Source: Pseudomonas orientalis
GTDB taxonomy: Bacteria > Pseudomonadota > Gammaproteobacteria > Pseudomonadales > Pseudomonadaceae
Direction: 5' to 3'
DNA length: 64,000 nt
Assembly (NCBI RefSeq): GCF_022807995.1
Contig: NZ_CP094351.1
Location: 5,069,501 to 5,133,500 of the forward strand
Under the pieces are notes generated by a model, which searched no databases, was not told where the DNA came from, and saw only the letters and a program-made list of their open reading frames with translations. Position 1 is the stretch's first letter; each line of letters starts with the position of its first letter. Of this stretch, positions 41,352-50,673 are shown piece by piece. Both the position numbers and the translations under genes were made by a program.

Positions 41352-43250
41352 ATGCCCACGACGTTCCAAGAGATTCCCCGCAAGCGCCCGTCCACGCCTC
41401 TGCTCGACCGTGCTGCCACGCCGGACGGCCTGCGTCGGTTGGGTGAAGCCGAGCTGGAAACCCTGGCCGATGAACTGCGCCTGGAATTGCTCTACACGGT
41501 CGGCCAGACCGGTGGGCATTTCGGTGCCGGGCTGGGCGTGATCGAGCTGACCATCGCCTTGCACTACGTATTCGACACCCCGGACGACCGGCTGGTGTGG
41601 GACGTGGGCCACCAGGCGTATCCGCATAAAATCCTTACCGGCCGTCGCGAACGCATGGCCAGCCTGCGCCAGAAGGACGGTATCGCCGCCTTTCCACGGC
41701 GCTCGGAGAGTGAGTACGACACCTTTGGCGTCGGCCACTCCAGCACCTCCATCAGTGCCGCGCTGGGCATGGCGATTGCCGCCCGCCTGCAAGGCAGTGA
41801 GCGCAAGGCGATTGCGGTGATCGGTGATGGCGCACTGACTGCGGGCATGGCCTTCGAGGCGCTGAACCATGCGCCGGAAGTGGATGCCAACATGTTGGTG
41901 ATCCTCAACGACAACGACATGTCGATTTCGCGCAATGTCGGTGGTTTGTCCAATTACCTGGCCAAAATCCTCTCCAGCCGCACCTACGCCAGCATGCGCG
42001 AAGGCAGCAAGAAAGTGCTGTCGCGTCTGCCCGGCGCGTGGGAAATTGCCCGTCGCACGGAAGAATATGCCAAGGGCATGCTGGTGCCCGGCACGTTGTT
42101 CGAGGAGTTGGGCTGGAATTACATCGGCCCTATCGACGGTCATGACCTGCCCACCCTGATTGCCACGCTGCGCAATATGCGTGACCTCAAGGGCCCGCAG
42201 TTCCTGCATATCGTCACCAAGAAAGGCAAAGGCTTCGCGCCGGCGGAAGTCGACCCGATCGGTTATCACGCGATCACCAAGCTCGAGCCCCTGGACGCCC
42301 CCGCCGCTGCGCCGAAAAAGGCCAGCGGGCCGAAGTATTCCGGTGTGTTTGGCGAATGGTTGTGCGACATGGCCGCCGCCGACCCGCGCCTGGTAGGTAT
42401 TACCCCGGCGATGAAGGAAGGCTCCGACCTGGTGGCCTTCAGCGAGCGTTTCCCGCTGCGCTATTTCGACGTGGCGATTGCCGAGCAGCACGCGGTGACC
42501 TTCGCCGCAGGCATGGCCTGTGAAGGCGCCAAACCGGTGGTCGCGATTTACTCGACCTTCCTGCAACGCGGTTATGACCAGTTGGTGCATGACGTAGCGG
42601 TGCAGAACCTCGACGTACTGTTCGCCATCGACCGCGCCGGTCTTGTCGGCGAAGACGGTCCGACCCACGCGGGCAGTTTCGACCTGTCCTACCTGCGCTG
42701 CATTCCCGGCATGCTGGTGATGACGCCGAGCGACGAGAACGAATTGCGCAAGATGCTCAGCACCGGCCACCTGTACAACGGCCCCGCCGCCGTGCGCTAT
42801 CCGCGCGGCAATGGCCCGAATGCGGTGATCGAGAAAGACCTGGAGCCGATTGAAATCGGCAAGGGTATCGTGCGTCGCCAGGGCAGCAAGACTGCGTTCC
42901 TGGTGTTTGGCGTACAACTGGCCGAAGCGCTGAAAGTGGCTGAGAGGCTTGATGCAACGGTAGTCGACATGCGTTTCGTCAAGCCGCTGGATGAAGCACT
43001 GGTTCGCGAGATCGCCGGTAGCCATGATCTGTTGGTGACCGTCGAAGAGAACGCCATCATGGGCGGCGCCGGTGCGGCGGTCAGCGAGTTCCTGGCACGG
43101 GAGAATATCCTCAAGTCGGTGCTGCACCTGGGCTTGCCGGATGTGTACGTCGAACACGCCAAGCCGGCGCAGATGCTGGCTGAATGCGGGTTGGATGAAG
43201 TCGGTATCGAGGCTTCGGTGCGCCAGCGCATGGCGCTTCTGGCCCTGTAG
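41352..43250 (+). CDS. dxs: 1-deoxy-D-xylulose-5-phosphate synthase
   Basis: 632-residue thiamin-diphosphate enzyme, first step of the MEP isoprenoid pathway. ThDP-binding GDGALTAGMAFEALNHA and NDNDMSIS, catalytic Glu in DVAIAEQHAVTFAAGMA, and the transketolase C-terminal domain are all present. Third gene of the operon, 110 bases after ispA; a REP doublet follows. Confidence 0.97.
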   Translation: MPTTFQEIPRKRPSTPLLDRAATPDGLRRLGEAELETLADELRLELLYTVGQTGGHFGAGLGVIELTIALHYVFDTPDDRLVWDVGHQAYPHKILTGRRERMASLRQKDGIAAFPRRSESEYDTFGVGHSSTSISAALGMAIAARLQGSERKAIAVIGDGALTAGMAFEALNHAPEVDANMLVILNDNDMSISRNVGGLSNYLAKILSSRTYASMREGSKKVLSRLPGAWEIARRTEEYAKGMLVPGTLFEELGWNYIGPIDGHDLPTLIATLRNMRDLKGPQFLHIVTKKGKGFAPAEVDPIGYHAITKLEPLDAPAAAPKKASGPKYSGVFGEWLCDMAAADPRLVGITPAMKEGSDLVAFSERFPLRYFDVAIAEQHAVTFAAGMACEGAKPVVAIYSTFLQRGYDQLVHDVAVQNLDVLFAIDRAGLVGEDGPTHAGSFDLSYLRCIPGMLVMTPSDENELRKMLSTGHLYNGPAAVRYPRGNGPNAVIEKDLEPIEIGKGIVRRQGSKTAFLVFGVQLAEALKVAERLDATVVDMRFVKPLDEALVREIAGSHDLLVTVEENAIMGGAGAAVSEFLARENILKSVLHLGLPDVYVEHAKPAQMLAECGLDEVGIEASVRQRMALLAL

Positions 43251-43265
43251 AAACCGGGACTAAAT

Positions 43266-43352
43266 GTGGGAGGGGGCTTGCCCCCGATAGCGGTGTATCA
43301 GTACCAGATGTTCTGACTGACACACTGCAATCGGGGGCAAGCCCCCTCCCAC
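43266..43352. repeat. REPIN, GTGGGAGGGGGCTTGC family
   Basis: Full doublet, occupying almost all of the space between the dxs stop and the btuB remnant, where a promoter or cobalamin riboswitch would be expected. Confidence 0.93.
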
Positions 43353-43390
43353 ATTTGATTGATGCCACCTTCAAACGCTATGGACAGCCC

Positions 43391-45264
43391 ATAAAAAGCC
43401 TGTGCCTTGCCCTGCTGCTGCTACCCTGCGCCGATCTGCTCGCCGACACCCGCGACCAGGCTCTCAAGCTCTCCGACGTGGTCATCAGTGCCAACCGCCG
43501 GTGCAGGCGCGCAACGACAGCAGCGCCGCCAACAGCGTGTTCACCCGCGCCGATATTGACCGCCTGCAGCCAAGCAGCGTTACCGACCTGCTCAGCCGCG
43601 TGCCCGGCGTACAAGTCGCGCCCACAGGCGGCCGTGGCAGTCTGCCGGGCATCTACATTCGCGGTACAAAATCTGCGCAGAGCCTGGTGCTGGTGGACGG
43701 CCAGCGCATCGCCAATACCACTTCCGGCGACAGCGGCCTGCAATACCTCAACGTCGACCAGATCGAACGTGTGGAAGTGCTACGTGGTTCACGCTCGGTG
43801 ATTTACGGCAGCGATGCGATTGGCGGAGTGATTCAGGTGTTCACCCGGCGCAATTCCGAGCAAGGCCTGCAACCGCGCCTGAAACTGGGCGGTGGCAGCC
43901 ATCAGACCTGGGAGCGCAGCCTGGGCCTGTCGGGCGGCGATGCACAGACGCGCTTCAACCTGGGCGCCAGCCTGGATGAAACCGCCGGCATCAATTCAAG
44001 CCATCAGTCGTTCCCCAGCGACAGCGACCACGACGCCTATCGCAATCAGTCCCTGAGCCTGAACCTCAGCCACTCGTTCAGCGACGCGCTGGAGCTGGGC
44101 TTCAACCTCCTGGATAACCGCGGCAAGTCGGAATACGACAACAGCTTCGGCCGCTACGACTTCGCGACCGGGCAAAGCTTCGGCCAGAAACCCTACACCG
44201 ACTACACCGTCAGCAGTGCCAGCGGCTATGCCGACGCCACCTTCAGCGAAGGCTGGCAGTCGCGCCTGGAACTGGGCCACAGCGAAAACCGCGATACCAA
44301 GCGCGACACCCTCAGCGATGATTTCAGCGTGTTCAATACCTACCGCGACTCGGTCAACTGGCAGAACGACCTGACGCTGAACGAGCGCAACAGTCTGATC
44401 GTCGGTGGCGACTGGTACCAAGACCGCTTCCACGGTTCCACCACCTTTACCGAAGACAGCCGCTGGAACCGTGCCGCCTTTGTGCAGCATCGCTTTCACG
44501 GTGACTGGTTTTCCACCGAACTGGGCCTGCGTCGCGACCGGAACCAGCAGTTCGGCGCCCAGAACAGCTGGAGCGGCACGCTGACAGTGCCGATCAACCC
44601 TGACAATGACGTGTTGCTCAGCTACAGCGAAGGCTTCCGTGCGCCGACCTTCAACGACTTGTATTACCCCGACACGCAGTACAGCAACCCCAACCTGCAG
44701 CCTGAGACTTCAAAAAGCTACGAGGTGCAATGGCGTAGCCAACTGGCGGACAGCACGCGCCTGGAAGCCTCGCTGTACCGCACCAACCTGAGTGACGCGA
44801 TCATCCTCGACGGCGGCAAGCCGCAGAACGTGGCGTCGGCGCGAATCAATGGTGTCGAAGCGGCGCTCAAGCAGGAGTTGTTTGGCTGGCAAGGCAACCT
44901 GGGCGTGTCGTTGATCGACCCGCGTGACCGCGACAGCGGCCATACCCTGGCGCGTCGCGCCCGGCGCACGTTGAACCTGGACCTGGACCGGCAGTTCGAT
45001 AAGCTCGGTGTGGGTGCAAGCTGGCAGGCGATCAGCAGCAGCTACGATGACGAAGCCAATCGTCATCGCCTGGGCGGCTATGCCTTGCTGGGGCTGCGCA
45101 GCAGTTGGGCGTTGAACCGCGAGGTGTCGTTGTCGCTGAAGGTCGATAACGTGCTGGACAAGTCTTACGCGCGGGCGAAGTACAGCTACCTCGAGGGGTA
45201 TCAGAATTATCGCGAAGCAGGCCGGACGTGGATGCTCGGGGTAACCTGGACACCCGAGATTTGA
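43391..45264 (+). pseudogene. btuB: TonB-dependent cobalamin receptor BtuB, frameshifted
   Basis: The frame from 43391 reads a signal peptide (KSLCLALLLLPCADLLAD) and a TonB box (SDVVISANR). Near 43498 a single base is missing (CGCCGGTG where CGCCCGGTG would keep frame), and the rest, from PVQARNDSSAANSVFTRADIDRL to the C-terminal strand WMLGVTWTPEI, continues in another frame. The plug motif IYIRGTKSAQSLVLVDGQRI and barrel are otherwise complete. The first codon is ATA where family members have ATG. Cobalamin uptake by this protein is therefore probably lost, unless the frameshift is a sequencing error. Confidence 0.85.
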
Positions 45265-45359
45265 GTTGCCTGAACCGGCGTCATCGCAGCATAGCTGCCA
45301 ACACAATTCCAGTCCCCCCAACCCTAACCACGATGCGAAGCGAGCCGCTCCTGATCTTG

Positions 45360-45640
45360 ATCTGCCTTTGATCTTAGGCGCCCCGTTAAACCACGCTGGC
45401 CGAACGCAGGCTTGAATCCGTGGGTAACCCGGCAGGACGCCGGGTTAGCCGCACTGGGCCATGGATGGCCCATTGCGGCGGCCCACGGATTCAAGCCGGA
45501 GAGAGGGCACACCGAGCCCAAGCGAGGTGCCGAGTGGTGGGGCAAGAGCGTTTTGCTTACTTTTGCGCTTTTCAAAAGTGAGCCGCTGTAAAAGCGGAAC
45601 CTATAGCAGCCGTGACCGCAGAAACGGATATGTACTCGGT
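45360..45640. repeat. Long structured intergenic element
   Basis: The arms CTTGAATCCGTGGG (45411-45424) and CCCACGGATTCAAG (45482-45495) are perfect complements and enclose two hairpins: AACCCGGC/GCCGGGTT with loop AGGAC, and GGGCCA/TGGCCC with loop TGGA. A following stretch (GCCGAGTGGTGGGGCAAGAGC, then CTTTTCAAAAGTGAGCCGCTG) I recall as recurring in many fluorescent pseudomonad genomes. No ORF fits the region. Probably a dispersed repeat, possibly transcribed. Confidence 0.6.
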
Positions 45641-45650
45641 CTGATCCAAC

Positions 45651-45812
45651 ATCCTGGTCGACTCGGAGGTCGCCATCGGGGGCAAGCCCCCTCCCACATT
45701 TGGACCGGGATCGACACAAAATCCTGGTCGGCCCTGAGGCCGCCATCGGGGGCAAGCCCCCTCCCACCTTTGAAATGCATTCCCCTGTGGGAGATGGCTT
45801 GCCTGCGATAGC
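45651..45812. repeat. Tandem single REP elements
   Basis: Two copies of a 70-base unit, each starting ATCCTGGTCG and containing GCCATCGGGGGCAAGC with CCCCTCCCAC (45672-45697 and 45742-45767), followed by one inverted, diverged REP (GTGGGAGATGGCTTGC, 45787-45812). The last two could pair as a doublet. Confidence 0.85.
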
Positions 45813-45816
45813 GATG

Positions 45817-46602
45817 TCAAAGATCAGGCGCAATCACCTGACACAACCGCGCCACCGCTTCCAGCATCTGCCCACTGGGCCGCTCCAGGCCCTTGTCCGG
45901 CACCAACCGCACGCGCGCCGCCATACTTGGCCAGACCTTCCAGGCCTCAAGCTGCGCCTGATCGCCCACCAGGATCAGCTGCGGATCACGCTGCAACACT
46001 GACTCAATACTCACCTGCGGCGCCGGCAGTTTCAGCTCATCGAACACATTGCGCGCCCCGCACACCTGCAACGCATCGCTGATGATCTGCTCACCGCCCA
46101 CGGTGTACAGCGGCTGGTTCCAGACCTGGTAAAACACGCGCAGCGGCTTGACGCGCTGGTAGCGTTGGCGCAGTTCGGCGAGGCGCTGGCGCAGTTGGTC
46201 GGCCAACGCCAGGCCGGCATCGGCACGCCCCAATTGCTCGGCAATGGCCTGTACCTGTGTGGTCAGTTGTTCAAGATTATGGGGCTCGGCGACGTACACC
46301 GGGATATTCAGGCGCTGCAACTGCTCACGCTGGGCCGGGCCGACGCTGCCGGGCCAGAGCAGGATCAGGTCGGGCTGGAGGCTGAGCAGGCGCTCCATGT
46401 CCAACTGGCCGTAACGCCCCACCGATGGCACCTGCGCAAGGACCGACGGCCGCTCGCCGCCATCGAGCACGCCCACCAAGAGGTCGGCAGCGCCCAGTTC
46501 GACGACGATTTCAGACAGCGACGGCGCCAGACTGACGACGCGCTCGACCGCCAGCGCCTGAACGCTGAACCCCAGCAGCAGCGCCAGCCAGTAGCGTTTC
46601 AT
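45817..46602 (-). CDS. btuF: Cobalamin-binding periplasmic protein BtuF
   Basis: 261 residues: signal peptide MKRYWLALLLGFSVQALA, then a class III periplasmic binding fold (RVVSLAPSLSEIVVELGAADLLVGV, PSVGRYGQLDMERLLSLQPDLILLW, YTVGGEQIISDALQVCGARNVF). It should deliver vitamin B12 to an ABC importer; no btuCD genes are in the window. The start overlaps the upstream membrane-protein gene by ATGA. It is convergent with the broken btuB. Confidence 0.88.
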   Translation of the reverse strand: MKRYWLALLLGFSVQALAVERVVSLAPSLSEIVVELGAADLLVGVLDGGERPSVLAQVPSVGRYGQLDMERLLSLQPDLILLWPGSVGPAQREQLQRLNIPVYVAEPHNLEQLTTQVQAIAEQLGRADAGLALADQLRQRLAELRQRYQRVKPLRVFYQVWNQPLYTVGGEQIISDALQVCGARNVFDELKLPAPQVSIESVLQRDPQLILVGDQAQLEAWKVWPSMAARVRLVPDKGLERPSGQMLEAVARLCQVIAPDL

Positions 46603-47018
46603 CCCAACTGACGCGGAATGCGATAGAGGTAGAACAGCACCGTCGTCGACAGCGCCAGCAAGAACAGTGGTACCGCTTCCAGGCCGACGAACACCGCCAA
46701 CGCGCCGATCCAGGCCGGTAACGCAGCCACCAGCAAGGCCGTGCGCCGACGCGCCGCGAGGGCGATCCAGGCGGCGGGCTCTTCAGGGGTGTCGAGGGCT
46801 TTGGAGGTGGCGATCAGCGCGTGTTTATAGGCGTGAAAATAACGCAAGCTGAGAAACATCGAGGCCACGCCGGCAATAAAGAACGGCATGGCCAGCACGG
46901 GAAGCAAGGACTCGGCGCGGCCGAACACCAGGTTGATCACAAACAGTGGAAGCAACGCCAGGGCCAGGTACTGCCACCAGTTAAAGGACAGTCGCCGCTT
47001 TACCTGGCCGCGGGTCAC
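46599..47018 (-). CDS. Small membrane protein between ribA and btuF
   Basis: 139 residues with four hydrophobic segments (YLALALLPLFVINLVFG, VLAMPFFIAGVASMFLSL, ALLVAALPAWIGALAVFVGL, LFLLALSTTVLFYLY). I do not recognise a family. GTG start overlaps the ribA stop as GTGA, and its stop overlaps the btuF start, so ribA, this gene and btuF form one transcript. Confidence 0.8.
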   Translation of the reverse strand: MTRGQVKRRLSFNWWQYLALALLPLFVINLVFGRAESLLPVLAMPFFIAGVASMFLSLRYFHAYKHALIATSKALDTPEEPAAWIALAARRRTALLVAALPAWIGALAVFVGLEAVPLFLLALSTTVLFYLYRIPRQLG

Positions 47019-47632
47019 GCGCGGTCGACCTCGCCCTGATGCTCGTTGCCCATCATGTGGTCGAGCTTGCTGGCTTTGGTGGCCAGGTACAGTTTGTTGT
47101 GCGGGTTGTGCCCGGTGTGCAGCGGCACGCGCTCGGCCACGGTGATGCCCATTTCGGTCAAGGCTTTGACCTTGCGCGGGTTGTTGGTCATCAGGCGCAA
47201 CGACTTCACGCCCAGATGCTCGAGCATCGGCAGGCAGATAGCGTAGTCACGCTGGTCGGCGGCGAAGCCCAGGCGCTCGTTGGCTTCCACGGTGTCGGCA
47301 CCGCCATCTTGCAATTCATAGGCGCGGATCTTGTTCAACAGACCGATGCCACGGCCTTCCTGACGCAAGTACAGCAGCACCCCACGGCCTTCACGGGCGA
47401 TAGCCTGCAACGCGGCTTCCAATTGCGAACCGCAGTCGCAACGCTGGCTGAACAGCGCGTCGCCGGTCAGGCATTCGGAATGCACGCGGCCCAGCACCGG
47501 TGCACCATCAGCGATATCGCCCAGGCTGAGCACAACGTGCTCGCGCCCGGTGGCTTCTTCGAGAAAGCCATGCATGGTGAATGTGGCAAAGGGGGTAGGC
47601 AGCTTGGAAGCGGCGACGAAAACGACGGGCAC
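47015..47632 (-). CDS. ribA: GTP cyclohydrolase II
   Basis: 205 residues, first step of riboflavin synthesis from GTP. Zinc cysteines are visible in the segment ECLTGDALFSQRCDCGSQL, and YLRQEGRGIGLLNKIRAY is the catalytic hallmark. GTG start at 47632 has AGGAG 6 bases upstream. It supplies the activity that the RibBA protein of this window appears to lack. Confidence 0.95.
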   Translation of the reverse strand: MPVVFVAASKLPTPFATFTMHGFLEEATGREHVVLSLGDIADGAPVLGRVHSECLTGDALFSQRCDCGSQLEAALQAIAREGRGVLLYLRQEGRGIGLLNKIRAYELQDGGADTVEANERLGFAADQRDYAICLPMLEHLGVKSLRLMTNNPRKVKALTEMGITVAERVPLHTGHNPHNKLYLATKASKLDHMMGNEHQGEVDRA

Positions 47633-47755
47633 CGTGTGCTCCTGATTTCAGATTTCACAGAGGCAGGCATTGTAACAGCAGGTTCCTACCGACGCTTAAG
47701 CTGAATGATCGCTGATAAAGATCAATAGGTTCGATTGGCCTTTGGATTGATTCTA
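47633..47755. other. Upstream region of ribA
   Basis: 123 bases before the ribA start, with no gene. The ribA promoter must lie here; I see no FMN riboswitch. Confidence 0.35.
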
Positions 47756-47855
47756 TGCAGGAGCGAGCTTGCTCGCGAAAGTCGTCAACGATGACGCGGG
47801 CATCCTGGGTGAACGCGGCGTTTATGAGTTTTTCGCGAGCAAGCTCGCTCCTACA
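47756..47855. repeat. REPIN, TGTAGGAGCGAGCTTGCTCGCGA family
   Basis: Inverted arms GGAGCGAGCTTGCTCGCGAA and TTCGCGAGCAAGCTCGCTCC, 100 bases in total. The inner part (GTCAACGATGACGCGGGCAT) is almost the same as in the copy at 56362. The right end runs into the stop codon of the substrate-binding protein gene. Confidence 0.93.
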
Positions 47856-48573
47856 AGGGGTAGGGCTGTTTCCAACGGTCGAAAATCGCTTTCAACTCAC
47901 CGCTCTTGACCAGGCTGGCCAGACGCTGGTCATACACGGCCATCAATGCCCTGCCGCGCTCGGTGTCGGCAAAGCCTACATAGAGCGGCAGTTCAGCAAT
48001 ATGGGTGAGTTTGAACAGTGCCGGGTCTTGCGCCTGGCTGAGCACGTATTTGGCCTCGGTAAGGGCATCGATATAGAAATCGGCACGGCCGTGTTGCAGC
48101 ATCGGCAGAATGCCGCTGCGCCGCTCGATCTGGTTAAAGCGCTGCACGTTGGGCAGGTACCCCTCGTATTTGTAACCACGCACCCAGGCCAGGCGGTACT
48201 TGCCCAAGGTCGCCAGGGTCGGCGTGGGTGCAGTGGCCAACCCGAGGGCGTAGACATGATCGGCGTCGAAATTCCAGCGCGGGTACAGCACACCACTGGC
48301 CTCCTCGCGATAGGTGCCGACACAACCATCCACTTCACCACGCTGAGCCAGGCCAATCGAGCGGGTGTAGGGCACGCTGCGGGTGTGCACGGTGATGCCA
48401 GCCGGTTCAAAGACTTGGCGCAACAGGTCCCAGGCCAGGCCGCTGCCATCTTGGTTGGTGTAGTCGTTCCATTCCTCACTGGCCAGCACGATTTTGCCGG
48501 GCACCGGAACGTCCGCCTGGGCCAGGGAAGCGAAGGTACACAGCACGATCAGCAGCCAGCGGCATGCAGCCAT
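47851..48573 (-). CDS. Periplasmic amino-acid-type substrate-binding protein
   Basis: 240 residues: signal peptide (MAACRWLLIVLCTFASLAQA) and an SBP family 3-like fold (IVLASEEWNDYTNQDGSGLAWDLLRQVFEPAGI, VDGCVGTYREE). No ABC transporter genes are linked, so it may be an orphan receptor or sensor. GAGG lies 8 bases before the ATG at 48573; GTG at 48579 is an alternative. Its TAG stop lies within the end of the neighbouring REP doublet. Confidence 0.8.
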   Translation of the reverse strand: MAACRWLLIVLCTFASLAQADVPVPGKIVLASEEWNDYTNQDGSGLAWDLLRQVFEPAGITVHTRSVPYTRSIGLAQRGEVDGCVGTYREEASGVLYPRWNFDADHVYALGLATAPTPTLATLGKYRLAWVRGYKYEGYLPNVQRFNQIERRSGILPMLQHGRADFYIDALTEAKYVLSQAQDPALFKLTHIAELPLYVGFADTERGRALMAVYDQRLASLVKSGELKAIFDRWKQPYPL

Positions 48574-48627
48574 AGTCACGGCCTCTTACTCGGGAAAATC
48601 GTATAAAGGGTAGCGCAGACCGCCGGC

Positions 48628-49593
48628 TCAGGGCGTCTGGCGAAAATGCTGGTAGCCGCGCACAGCCGGAGTGATGTCCTGGCCATCGACGTCGAGCAGC
48701 GTCACGCCCTGCCCCGCTTCGACTCGGCCGATCACATGTATCGGCCAACCATCCGCCTGCAACGGCGCCAACTCGGACGGTGGCAAGGTGAACGCCAGCA
48801 CGTAGTCGTCGCCCCCGCTCAACGCCGCCACTTGAGCCTGGTCTTCACCAACAAACGCCAGCAAGGCCTCGGACAACGGCAACCGGTGGCGCTCAACCAC
48901 CAGGCGCACCGCCGACGCCTTGGCGATATGCCCGCAATCGGCCAGCAGCCCATCAGAGATATCCATCGCCGCAGTCGCCTTGCCCCGCAGCGCAAGCCCC
49001 AGGGCCAGCTGCGGTTGCGGCGACCAGTAATGCGCCAGCAGCGGCTCGGCGATTGCTGCGTCAGCCGTGCGTTGCCCCAATACCAGCGGCAAGGCGCCAG
49101 CGGCATTGCCCAGCTCGCCGCCCACACACAGCAAATCACCTGGCTGTGCACCGCTGCGTGTCAAGGCCTGGCCAGCCGGCACACGGCCGAACACCGTCAG
49201 GGTCAGGCTCAGCGGCCCACGGGTGGTATCGCCGCCCACCAAGCCCACGCCGCAGCTTTGCGCCATGGTGTTCAAGCCTTGGGCATAGCGTTGCAGCCAA
49301 TCGTCTTCGACGCTCGGTGTGGTCAGGGCAAGGGTAAAGGCAAGAGGATGGGCGCCCATGGCGGCCAGGTCGCTCACCGCCACGGCCAGCGAGCGCTGGC
49401 CGAGCAGGAACGGGTCACAGGGGTCGGCAAAATGCACGCCGGCCACTAACGTGTCAGTAGAAACCGCCAGCTGGTCCCCGGCGGGGAGCGTCAGCAAGGC
49501 GCAGTCGTCGCCGATCCCCAGGGCAATGCCTTCGCCACCTTGCGCACAGGGCGCGGCGGCGAAATAGTTGCGGATCAGCTCGAACTCACCCAT
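48628..49593 (-). CDS. thiL: Thiamine-monophosphate kinase
   Basis: 321 residues, phosphorylates TMP to the cofactor TPP. ATP-binding family (PurM-like) motifs GIGDDCALL, STDTLVAGVHF and SLAVAVSDLAAMGA near the N-terminus, and AAMDISDGLLADC in the middle. It follows nusB by 18 bases. In P. aeruginosa pgpA comes next, but here it does not. Confidence 0.95.
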   Translation of the reverse strand: MGEFELIRNYFAAAPCAQGGEGIALGIGDDCALLTLPAGDQLAVSTDTLVAGVHFADPCDPFLLGQRSLAVAVSDLAAMGAHPLAFTLALTTPSVEDDWLQRYAQGLNTMAQSCGVGLVGGDTTRGPLSLTLTVFGRVPAGQALTRSGAQPGDLLCVGGELGNAAGALPLVLGQRTADAAIAEPLLAHYWSPQPQLALGLALRGKATAAMDISDGLLADCGHIAKASAVRLVVERHRLPLSEALLAFVGEDQAQVAALSGGDDYVLAFTLPPSELAPLQADGWPIHVIGRVEAGQGVTLLDVDGQDITPAVRGYQHFRQTP

Positions 49594-49611
49594 CGAGGAC
49601 TCAAGCGCGAC

Positions 49612-50112
49612 TTAGCGCTTGTGTTCCTTGACTTCGGCTTCACGCAGGCGCGGGGCCAGCTTGTCGAGCACGCCATTGACGAACTTGTGCCCGTCGGTCG
49701 AACCGTAGACTTTCGCCAGTTCGATGCCTTCGTTGATCACCACGCGGTACGGCACGTCGACGCGCTTGAGCAGTTCCCAGGTGGACAGGCGCAGCACGGC
49801 CAGTTCAACCGGGTCCAGCTCTTCGAGGGTCAGGTCCAGGCAGGGCGCCAAGGCCTTGTCGATCTCGTCCAGGTTGGCCGGAACACCGTGCAGGATGTCG
49901 TGGAAATAGCTCTGGTCGGCGAAGGTGAAATCGTTATCGACGCGAAATTGCGCTTCGATTTCGTTCAGCGCAGTGCCGGCCATGTGGCGCTGGTACAGCG
50001 CCTGGGTCGCCAGCTGGCGCGCAGCACGGCGCTTTTCGCTTTTCGAAGGCTTGCCGGCGTCGGCTGGACGCTCGTCGCGTGGGTTGAAACGATCGCTCTC
50101 GTCGGAAATCAC
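49612..50112 (-). CDS. nusB: Transcription antitermination factor NusB
   Basis: 166 residues, binds boxA RNA with NusE for rRNA antitermination. RRAARQLATQALYQRHMAG and the C-terminal block VINEGIELAKVYGSTDGHKFVNGVLDKLA are characteristic. GTG start overlaps the ribH stop (GTGA), with GGAGG upstream. A hydrophilic N-terminal extension of about 25 residues is common in pseudomonads. Confidence 0.95.
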   Translation of the reverse strand: MISDESDRFNPRDERPADAGKPSKSEKRRAARQLATQALYQRHMAGTALNEIEAQFRVDNDFTFADQSYFHDILHGVPANLDEIDKALAPCLDLTLEELDPVELAVLRLSTWELLKRVDVPYRVVINEGIELAKVYGSTDGHKFVNGVLDKLAPRLREAEVKEHKR

Positions 50113-50585
50113 TTGGCCTCCAACTGCGACAGCAGGCTGACCATTTCCAGGGCGGACAGGGCAGCTTCAGCGCCTTTGTTACCGGCCTTGGTGCCGGAGC
50201 GCTCGATGGCTTGCTCGATGGAGTCAACGGTCAGCACGCCGAACGCGACGGGCACGCCGAACTCCATGGACACCTGGGCCAGGCCCTTGGTGCATTCGCC
50301 GGCCACGTATTCGAAGTGCGGGGTACCGCCACGAATGACCGCGCCCAGGGCGATGATCGCCGCGTATTCACCCTGCTGGGCAACCTTTTGCGCAACCAGT
50401 GGAATTTCGAAGGCGCCAGGGGCACGGATAAGGGTGATGTCGCTCTCGCTCACGCCGTGGCGAACCAGGGCGTCAACGGCACCGCTTACCAGGCTTTCAA
50501 CCACGAAGCTGTTGAAGCGGCCGACCACCAGGGCATAGCGGCCTTTGGGGGCGATGAAGGTACCTTCGATGGTCTTCAGGGTCAT
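50109..50585 (-). CDS. ribH: 6,7-dimethyl-8-ribityllumazine synthase
   Basis: 158 residues, penultimate step of riboflavin synthesis, forming 60-mer or decamer shells. Family motifs: VVGRFNSFVVESLVSGAVDAL, RAPGAFEIPLVAQKVA, IALGAVIRGGTPHFEYVA and the tail GVLTVDSIEQAIERSGTKAGNKG. Confidence 0.97.
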   Translation of the reverse strand: MTLKTIEGTFIAPKGRYALVVGRFNSFVVESLVSGAVDALVRHGVSESDITLIRAPGAFEIPLVAQKVAQQGEYAAIIALGAVIRGGTPHFEYVAGECTKGLAQVSMEFGVPVAFGVLTVDSIEQAIERSGTKAGNKGAEAALSALEMVSLLSQLEAK

Positions 50586-50673
50586 TCGACAAATCTCTTA
50601 AAGAGCCGGGACGCGAAAAGTGCGTCCCTCAGTGATGATTTAACCGCGAACAAGGGGCAAAAATCGCCAGCCT

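Noticed and set aside
41154..43157. A 667-codon open frame on the minus strand over dxs
   Set aside because: Shadow frame of dxs, with His/Gln-rich, non-protein-like composition.
43251..43390. Cobalamin riboswitch before btuB
   Set aside because: The gap between dxs and btuB is almost wholly a REP doublet; no B12-box sequence can be seen.
45360..45812. CRISPR array in the repeat-rich gap after btuB
   Set aside because: The repeats are REP palindromes with irregular spacing, and there are no cas genes.
50586..50673. FMN riboswitch in the riboflavin cluster
   Set aside because: The gap is too short, and no RFN-element conserved blocks are present here or upstream of ribA.
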